This document shows positions 6,665 through 11,316 of a DNA stretch of 11,316 bases, in pieces. The stretch covers positions 1 through 11,316 of the forward strand of contig JAKLIL010000033.1 of assembly GCA_022709625.1 (NCBI GenBank). The letters are read 5' to 3'. A model generated the notes under the pieces. It was not told the origin of the DNA. It was given only the letters and a program-made list of their open reading frames with translations, and ran no database searches. Numbering within the stretch: position 1 is the stretch's first letter; each line of letters opens with the position of its first letter. The position numbers and the translations under genes were made by a program. The stretch comes from Verrucomicrobiota bacterium (GTDB lineage Bacteria > Verrucomicrobiota > Kiritimatiellia > CAIQIC01 > Lenti-01).

Positions 6665-9193
6665 ATGAACTCGCCGCCCGCCCCCGCCGCCGCCTTCACG
6701 CTGCTCCGGCCGCATCCCAAGACGGCCATCTTCTGGAAGGACGACGAAATCGCCTACGCGGACCTGCTGGCGCACTCCGCCGCGCTGGCGTCGCTGTATC
6801 CCTCGGCGCCGGGCGATCGCGTGGCGATTTTTTCCGAAAACCGTCCCGAGTGGGTGGCCGCCCTCTTCTCCATTTGGCGCAACCGCTGCGTGGCCGTCCC
6901 GGTGGACGCCTTCTGCCCCGCCGCCGAAGTCGCCTACATTCTCGGCCAGACCGAACCCGTCGCCGTGTTCTGCTCGGCCAAGACCGGCCCGGCGCTGCGG
7001 GAAGCCCTCCGTTCGCTGCCGGGCCAGCCGCCGCGGATCGTCGGCTTCGACACCGAGGATTTGCCGGCCCGGCCGGTCGGCGCCGCGCCGATGGCACCCC
7101 TCGAATCCGGCGCGACCGATGCGCTCGCCGCGATCCTTTACACCTCCGGCACCACCGGCGAGCCCAAAGGCGTGATGCTGACCTTCGGCAACCTGTTCAC
7201 CAACCTGCAATCCGTATGCGACCGCGTGCCGATCTTCCGGCCGGAAAGCCGCACGTTCGCGCTGCTGCCGTTCCATCACATCCTGCCGCTGTTGGGTTGC
7301 ATCCTGGCGCCGCTCTACTCCGGCGGCACGATCATCCTGGCCCATTCGCTCGATCCCGCCGAAATGATCGCCGCCATGAAACGGCACCGCGCCACCATCC
7401 TCATCGGCGTGCCCCGCCTCTACGCGCTGTTCCGCAAAGCCATCGTCGAAAAACTCTTCCAGTCTCCCGTGGGCCGCCTGCTCTACCGCCTGTCGGCCGC
7501 GATCGGACGCCTGTCCGTCTCGCGCGTGCTGCTCTATCCCGTGCAGAAGAAGTTCGGCGGGCAGCTGCGCCAAATGGTGTCCGGCGGCGCGCCGCTCGAC
7601 CGCGACGTCGGCCGCGATCTCGCGATTTGCGGCTTCGAGGTGCTGGAAGGCTACGGCATGACCGAATGCGCCCCGATGATCACGTTCCCGCGCCCCGGCG
7701 CCGTCCGGCTCGGTTCCTGCGGCAATCCCTGCCTGCCCGACTCGGTGCGCATCGAGGCCGGGGAGGTCCTTGCCCGGGGCCCCCACGTGTTCCCCGGCTA
7801 TTGGAAAAATCCCGCGGCCACCGCCGCGGCCATCCAGGACGGCTGGCTGCATACCGGCGACCTCGGCTATCTCGACATCGACAACTACCTGTTCATCACC
7901 GGCCGCAAGAAGGAAATCATCGTTCTGCCCAACGGCAAGAAGGTCAATCCCGCGGAACTCGAAGACAAACTGGCGGCACTTTCGCACCAGATCAAGGAAG
8001 TCGCCGTCACCCTGCGCAACGATCTGCTCCACGCCCTGATCGTGCCGGCGCCCGGCTTCCTGAACGGCGTGCCGGCGCAGCAGGCCGAGCATTTCCGCTG
8101 GCAATTGCTGGAGCCGTACAACCGCCTCGCGCCGCCCACCAAGAAGATCACCCAGCTTACCATCGTCGCCGACGACCTGCCCAAGACGCGCCTCGGCAAG
8201 CTCAAGCGCCACGAGCTGGAAGCCTTGGCCGTGGGCACCTTCAGCGGCGATTCGACGCCCGCGCCCAAGCCCGAGGATCTCGGCCCGGCCTACGCCGCGT
8301 TCGAACGCTTCCTCCGCGTCGAGCTGGAATGCCTGCGCGTGACGCCCAGCGCCCACTGGGAAATGGATCTGGCCCTGGACTCCCTCGCGCGCCTGTCCGT
8401 CCTCGTCTTCATCGAAAAGACGTTCGGCGTGAAACTGCCCGAAAGCGTTTTCCAGGAATTCCCGACGGTCCTGGCGCTGGTCCGGCACGCCGACGAGCAG
8501 CGGATTTTCTTCCGCGAAGGCGCCAGCGGGTGGGATGCCCTGCTGAAGGCCCACCCCGCGGAGGAAACGCCCGAATTGCCCCGCTCCGGCTGGGTCCACC
8601 CTTTCATCAAGCACCTTTTCGGCGGATTGCTGCGCCTGTGTTTCCGCGTTCGCGCCGAGGGCCGGGACCAGCTCCCGGCGCACGGCCCCTGCGTGCTGGT
8701 CGCCAACCACCAGTCCTACATCGACGGCTTGTTCGTTTCGATGTTCCTGGCCGATCCGATCCTGCGGAAAACCTACTACTACGCCAAGCGCAAGCACGTG
8801 AAGCCGGGGCTCCTGACCTGGCTGGCGCGCCGCTGCAATGTCATCGTCGTCGACGTCGGCCGCGACGTGCAGGTGTCGCTGCAGATGATGGCCCAGGCCT
8901 TGCGCAAGGGCGGCATCCTGCTGATCTTCCCCGAAGGCACGCGCTCGGCCGACGGCCAACTGGGGGATTTCAAGAGCACCTTCGCCGCGCTGGCCCGGGA
9001 AACGCAGGCGCCCGTGATTCCCGTGGCGATCAGCGGCGCGTTCCGCGCCCTGCCGCGCGGACGGCACCTGCCCCGGTTCCTGACCCGCGTCCTTGTCCGC
9101 TTTCTGCCGCCGGTGCCCGAAGCCGACCGCGGTGACGAGGCCCGCCTCGTGGACGCGACCCGCGAGGCCATCGCCCGGCATCTGCAATCCTAG
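6665..9193 (+). CDS. Trifunctional fatty-acyl-AMP/CoA synthetase - acyl carrier protein - PlsC acyltransferase
   Basis: 842 residues with three domains. Residues about 10-525 are an adenylate-forming acyl ligase: the ATP-binding loop YTSGTTGEPKG (159-169), YGMTEC (330-335), TGD (397-399), GRKKE (413-417), and the C-terminal catalytic Lys in LGKLKR (K512). Residues about 540-615 are an acyl carrier domain with the phosphopantetheine site at Ser573 (LALDSLARL). Residues about 640-842 are a PlsC/LPLAT acyltransferase with the catalytic NHQSYID motif (H682, D687) and the FPEGTRS motif (755-761). The expected chemistry is ATP-dependent activation of a fatty acid, loading on the fused carrier, and transfer to a lysophospholipid or glycerol-phosphate acceptor at the inner face of the membrane. 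E. coli Aas has the same activities but with the acyltransferase first and no internal ACP. GGAG at 6654-6657, 7 bases before ATG, supports the start. The end overlaps the convergent uvsE by 4 bases. Confidence 0.93.
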   Translation: MNSPPAPAAAFTLLRPHPKTAIFWKDDEIAYADLLAHSAALASLYPSAPGDRVAIFSENRPEWVAALFSIWRNRCVAVPVDAFCPAAEVAYILGQTEPVAVFCSAKTGPALREALRSLPGQPPRIVGFDTEDLPARPVGAAPMAPLESGATDALAAILYTSGTTGEPKGVMLTFGNLFTNLQSVCDRVPIFRPESRTFALLPFHHILPLLGCILAPLYSGGTIILAHSLDPAEMIAAMKRHRATILIGVPRLYALFRKAIVEKLFQSPVGRLLYRLSAAIGRLSVSRVLLYPVQKKFGGQLRQMVSGGAPLDRDVGRDLAICGFEVLEGYGMTECAPMITFPRPGAVRLGSCGNPCLPDSVRIEAGEVLARGPHVFPGYWKNPAATAAAIQDGWLHTGDLGYLDIDNYLFITGRKKEIIVLPNGKKVNPAELEDKLAALSHQIKEVAVTLRNDLLHALIVPAPGFLNGVPAQQAEHFRWQLLEPYNRLAPPTKKITQLTIVADDLPKTRLGKLKRHELEALAVGTFSGDSTPAPKPEDLGPAYAAFERFLRVELECLRVTPSAHWEMDLALDSLARLSVLVFIEKTFGVKLPESVFQEFPTVLALVRHADEQRIFFREGASGWDALLKAHPAEETPELPRSGWVHPFIKHLFGGLLRLCFRVRAEGRDQLPAHGPCVLVANHQSYIDGLFVSMFLADPILRKTYYYAKRKHVKPGLLTWLARRCNVIVVDVGRDVQVSLQMMAQALRKGGILLIFPEGTRSADGQLGDFKSTFAALARETQAPVIPVAISGAFRALPRGRHLPRFLTRVLVRFLPPVPEADRGDEARLVDATREAIARHLQS

Positions 9194-10122
9194 GCGCGCG
9201 CCACCTGCTTTCTCCGCCGCGCCGGCCGCGGTCGCGCCAAGGCGCGTTGCAAGCGCAGGACCGCCAGCTCCTTGGCCTTGGCCTCGACCTCCACCGTCAG
9301 GGCGAGTGTCCGCCAGCAGTCGGGGAAATCCCGCGGATCGACGTAGTCGTGGTGGCGGAAGGGCGCGCGGCCGCGCCAACCCGCGAGCGGACTGGAGAGG
9401 TGGAAGAGCGGTTCGCGGTCCCAGGTCGCCAAGGCCGCTTTCGTCGCCGCCGCCAGCGTCAACCCGTCCGGCAGGCACCGATGGTGGTGCACGTCGTACA
9501 CCAGCGGAACGCCCGTCGCGTGGCAAACCGGCAACAGTTCCGCCGGCGTATACGTGCGGTCGTCGTTTTCCAGCGTCAACCGCCGGCGGATCTCCGGCGC
9601 GAGACCGCGAATGGCCTGGGTCAGTCTGCGGAGGGCGGCGATCTTGTCGCCGTAGGCTCCCCCGCCGTGGATGTTGACGACATCCGCGCCGATCCAACCG
9701 GCCACTTCCGCCTGGTAGGCCAGTTCCTTGAGGGAGGCCGCCACGACCTCGGGCCGGGGCGAATTCAGCAAGACGAACTGGTCGGGATGGAAGGACAAAC
9801 GCAACCCCGCTTTTTTCCGAAACCGGCCGCAGGCCAGGAAAAGCTCCCGGATCGCATCCCCGTCGGGCAGGTCGTCCATGGAATAGCCATGCGTTGGGTG
9901 GGTCTTGAGCGGCAAAATCTGGCTGTTCACGCGAAAAGCCCCGATTCCGTGGGCGGCGCAGAATTCCAAGGCTTGGTACAAGGCTTCGGCGTTGGCACGG
10001 CAGAGGTCCGCCAACTTTCGCCGTTGCTCGCGGCGCGGCAAGCGGGCCAGCGCCGCCGCGGTCGTCCGCCGGAAATAGATGGGTTCCGCGCGGAAAATGC
10101 AACAAAGGCCCAACCGAATCAT
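9190..10122 (-). CDS. uvsE: UV DNA damage repair endonuclease UvsE/UVDE
   Basis: 310 residues, the usual length of bacterial UvsE. The TIM-barrel metal-site motifs are all visible: N-terminal RLGLCCIF (3-10), FRVNS (63-67), LSFHPDQFVLLNS (109-121, His112), HGGGAYGDK (152-160, His152), LENDD (184-188, Glu185), DVHHH (210-214), FHLSS (240-244), HHDYVDP (257-263) and a C-terminal VEVEAKAKE segment (277-285). The enzyme nicks DNA 5' of UV photoproducts and some abasic or damaged sites, starting an alternative excision repair pathway. The last 20 residues are rich in Arg, Lys, Pro and Ala, perhaps a DNA-contacting tail. A weak ribosome site (GGAG about 12 bases upstream) precedes ATG. It stands alone on its strand, divergent from the RpiB-DeoC gene and convergent with the acyl synthetase gene. 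A very long shadow frame that covers it in another phase is not a gene. Confidence 0.96.
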   Translation of the reverse strand: MIRLGLCCIFRAEPIYFRRTTAAALARLPRREQRRKLADLCRANAEALYQALEFCAAHGIGAFRVNSQILPLKTHPTHGYSMDDLPDGDAIRELFLACGRFRKKAGLRLSFHPDQFVLLNSPRPEVVAASLKELAYQAEVAGWIGADVVNIHGGGAYGDKIAALRRLTQAIRGLAPEIRRRLTLENDDRTYTPAELLPVCHATGVPLVYDVHHHRCLPDGLTLAAATKAALATWDREPLFHLSSPLAGWRGRAPFRHHDYVDPRDFPDCWRTLALTVEVEAKAKELAVLRLQRALARPRPARRRKQVARA

Positions 10123-10330
10123 GGAATCAGCCTACTCCAGTCCGGCTGAAAAGGGAAGTCGGATGCAACGCTCTCCATGTCAGCGGATTCCATGGCGTGG
10201 AAAAGCGTTTGGCGCCGGCTTTCCGGCTGTTCCGTCTGGGCCGATATTTTAGGTTTTGTGAAAACGGTTTATCGTTTTCCGTAAATTATTCTTGCCCTCT
10301 TCCCATCCAGAGTTGAACATACACGGCATT
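10123..10330. other. Divergent intergenic region between uvsE and the RpiB-DeoC gene
   Basis: This 208-base spacer must carry the promoters of both flanking genes. It shifts from GC-rich to clearly AT-rich at about 10244-10295, next to the fusion gene. It contains a small hairpin (GCCGG-CTTT-CCGGC, 10214-10227) without a T-run and the longer inverted repeat listed separately. I see no convincing -35/-10 pair and no good Shine-Dalgarno before the ATG at 10331. Confidence 0.6.
10260..10279. promoter_or_regulatory. Operator-like inverted repeat upstream of the RpiB-DeoC fusion
   Basis: A perfect 7-base inverted repeat, GAAAACG-N6-CGTTTTC, lies 51 bases before the ATG in the AT-rich part of the spacer. 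The half-sites, with CG toward the centre and A/T-rich arms, resemble operators of LacI-family sugar regulators, although those usually have a tighter centre. Its position would suit repression of the fusion gene. It is an observation from symmetry alone; no regulator is encoded in the window. Confidence 0.4.
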
Positions 10331-11316
10331 ATGTCGTCTCGTCGTTGTAGAATTGCCGTGGGTTCCGACCATGGCGGATATGAATTGAAAGGGCAACTGG
10401 CCGGCTGGCTCAGGGAGCAGGGCCACAACGTCACCGATGTCGGCACGAATTCCAAGGAGGCCGTCGATTACCCGGTTTTCGCCGCCGCCGTGGCGCGCGC
10501 GGTGGCGGCGGGACGCTGCGATCTCGGCATCATGGTGGACGGCGCCGGCATCGGCTCGGCCATGGCTGCCAACAAGATTCCCGGCGTGCGGGCGGCGGCC
10601 TGCTACAACGAGGCGCTGGCGAAGAACTCCCGGCAGCACAACGGCGCCAACGTCCTGACGCTCGGCGCCGGCCAAACCAATTTCGAACAGGCGCAGGCCA
10701 TCGCGGAGGCCTTCCTCGCCACCGACTGCACCGAAGAGAGGCACCTTCGGCGCGTCCAGATGATCAAGGACCTCGAAAGCGGCCGGGCGGGCACCCCCAT
10801 CATGGCGGCCATTAAGGAGATGAAATTGGACCTGTCCCCCCAAGACGTCGCCCGCATCGCGGCGCGCGTGAAGCAAATCGTCGGCGGCGACACCGCCCCG
10901 GCGGCCGCCGGCGGGAACCTCGCCCCGGCCCAGCTGGCCCGCATGATCGACCACACCCTGCTCAAGCCCGAGGCCGCCCAGGCCGACGTGAAAAAGCTTT
11001 GCGAGGAAGCGCTGAAGCACAACTTCTTCAGTTGCTGCGTCAATTCCTCGTGGGTGCGCTACGTCGCCCAGATCCTGCGCGGTTCGTCCGTCAAGGTCTG
11101 CGCGGTCGTCGGCTTCCCGCTCGGCGCCGCCTCGAGGGCCTTGATTTCCGGCGAGGCGCGCCGCGCCATCCGCGAAGGCGCCAAGGAGATCGACATGGTC
11201 GTCAACGTCGGCCTGGTCAAGTCCGGCGACTGGGAGGCCGTCCTCAAGGACATCCGCGCGGTGTCCGAGGCCTGCAAGGACGGCGGAGCCCTGCTGAAGG
11301 TGATTCTGGAAACCTG
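10331..11316 (+). CDS. rpiB-deoC: RpiB-type sugar-phosphate isomerase fused to DeoC-type deoxyribose-phosphate aldolase (partial at right edge)
   Basis: One uninterrupted frame gives 328 complete codons to the edge. Residues 1-150 are RpiB/LacAB-like: GSDHGGYELK (11-20, Asp13/His14), VDGAGIG (69-75), AANK (79-82), SRQHN (100-104, His103), and RHLRRV (137-142). The residue aligned to the E. coli RpiB catalytic Cys is Asp70. Residues 151-204 are a linker with a predicted amphipathic helix at 169-184 followed by a flexible GGDTAPAAAGGN segment. From Met205 the sequence is DeoC: MIDHTLLKPEA (205-215), KVCAVVGFPLGA, EIDMVVNVG (Asp288 matches E. coli Asp102), and LKVILET at the edge; the Schiff-base Lys lies beyond the window. 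DeoC cleaves 2-deoxyribose 5-phosphate to acetaldehyde and glyceraldehyde 3-phosphate. The fusion and EP-like helix suggest a sugar-phosphate microcompartment enzyme rather than housekeeping nucleoside salvage; this is inference. Confidence 0.93.
   Translation, partial: MSSRRCRIAVGSDHGGYELKGQLAGWLREQGHNVTDVGTNSKEAVDYPVFAAAVARAVAAGRCDLGIMVDGAGIGSAMAANKIPGVRAAACYNEALAKNSRQHNGANVLTLGAGQTNFEQAQAIAEAFLATDCTEERHLRRVQMIKDLESGRAGTPIMAAIKEMKLDLSPQDVARIAARVKQIVGGDTAPAAAGGNLAPAQLARMIDHTLLKPEAAQADVKKLCEEALKHNFFSCCVNSSWVRYVAQILRGSSVKVCAVVGFPLGAASRALISGEARRAIREGAKEIDMVVNVGLVKSGDWEAVLKDIRAVSEACKDGGALLKVILET

Noticed and set aside
6626..10105. A 1159-codon open frame on the minus strand spanning two genes
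   Set aside because: It overlaps the well-supported acyl synthetase gene antisense and uvsE in another phase, has a low-complexity Arg/Gly/Gln/Ala-rich composition and no family motif. It reflects the high GC content and codon bias.
10286..11020. A 244-codon minus-strand frame opposite the RpiB-DeoC gene
   Set aside because: It covers strongly conserved RpiB and DeoC motifs on the other strand and has none of its own.
10331..11316. Possibility that RpiB and DeoC are two genes separated by a missed stop or frameshift
   Set aside because: I read every codon from 10331 through the DeoC start motif; there is no stop and the frame is continuous, with an ordinary linker sequence rather than a ribosome-binding region before Met205.

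Overview
This is a GC-rich, densely coding bacterial window with seven gene models supported by protein family motifs plus one exported protein that is only loosely placed. There are no RNA genes, insertion sequences, CRISPR arrays or long gene-free stretches. The protein types (large DUF2723-like membrane/TPR proteins in tandem, an Asp-box sialidase-like protein, a fused acyl-activating enzyme/ACP/acyltransferase, and an RpiB-DeoC fusion) suggest the Planctomycetes-Verrucomicrobia-Lentisphaerae-Kiritimatiellota group. That assignment is inference; the window contains no taxonomic marker.

Left half (1-5831), minus strand. Reading in the direction of transcription, the genes are a Nudix hydrolase, a sialidase-like beta-propeller protein that overlaps it by 8 bases, a polytopic membrane protein with a long TPR tail, and a second paralogous membrane protein that runs off the left edge. 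The two membrane proteins are a tandem duplication: their first ~190 residues align without gaps when starts at 4018 and 833 are used. The spacing (8-base overlap, then gaps of 66 and 41 bases) suggests one transcription unit.

Middle (5950-9193), plus strand. A small exported protein with a GTG start lies 22 bases upstream of an 842-residue protein that combines an acyl-CoA/acyl-ACP synthetase domain, an acyl carrier domain and a PlsC-type acyltransferase. It is probably a self-contained fatty-acid activation and phospholipid acylation enzyme with the reverse domain order of E. coli Aas. It converges on a minus-strand UV damage endonuclease gene (uvsE), and the two stop codons share a single CTAG.

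Right end (10331-11316), plus strand. Divergent from uvsE, across a 208-base spacer with an operator-like inverted repeat, starts a gene that fuses an RpiB-type sugar-phosphate isomerase to a DeoC-type deoxyribose-phosphate aldolase. It continues past the window. The linker contains a short amphipathic helix between flexible segments, which resembles a bacterial microcompartment encapsulation peptide. RpiB plus DeoC are the signature enzymes of the sugar-phosphate-utilising (SPU) microcompartment class, so the window may stop at the first gene of such a locus. The isomerase half also has Asp where the catalytic Cys of E. coli-type RpiB would be. This is the most interesting part of the window.
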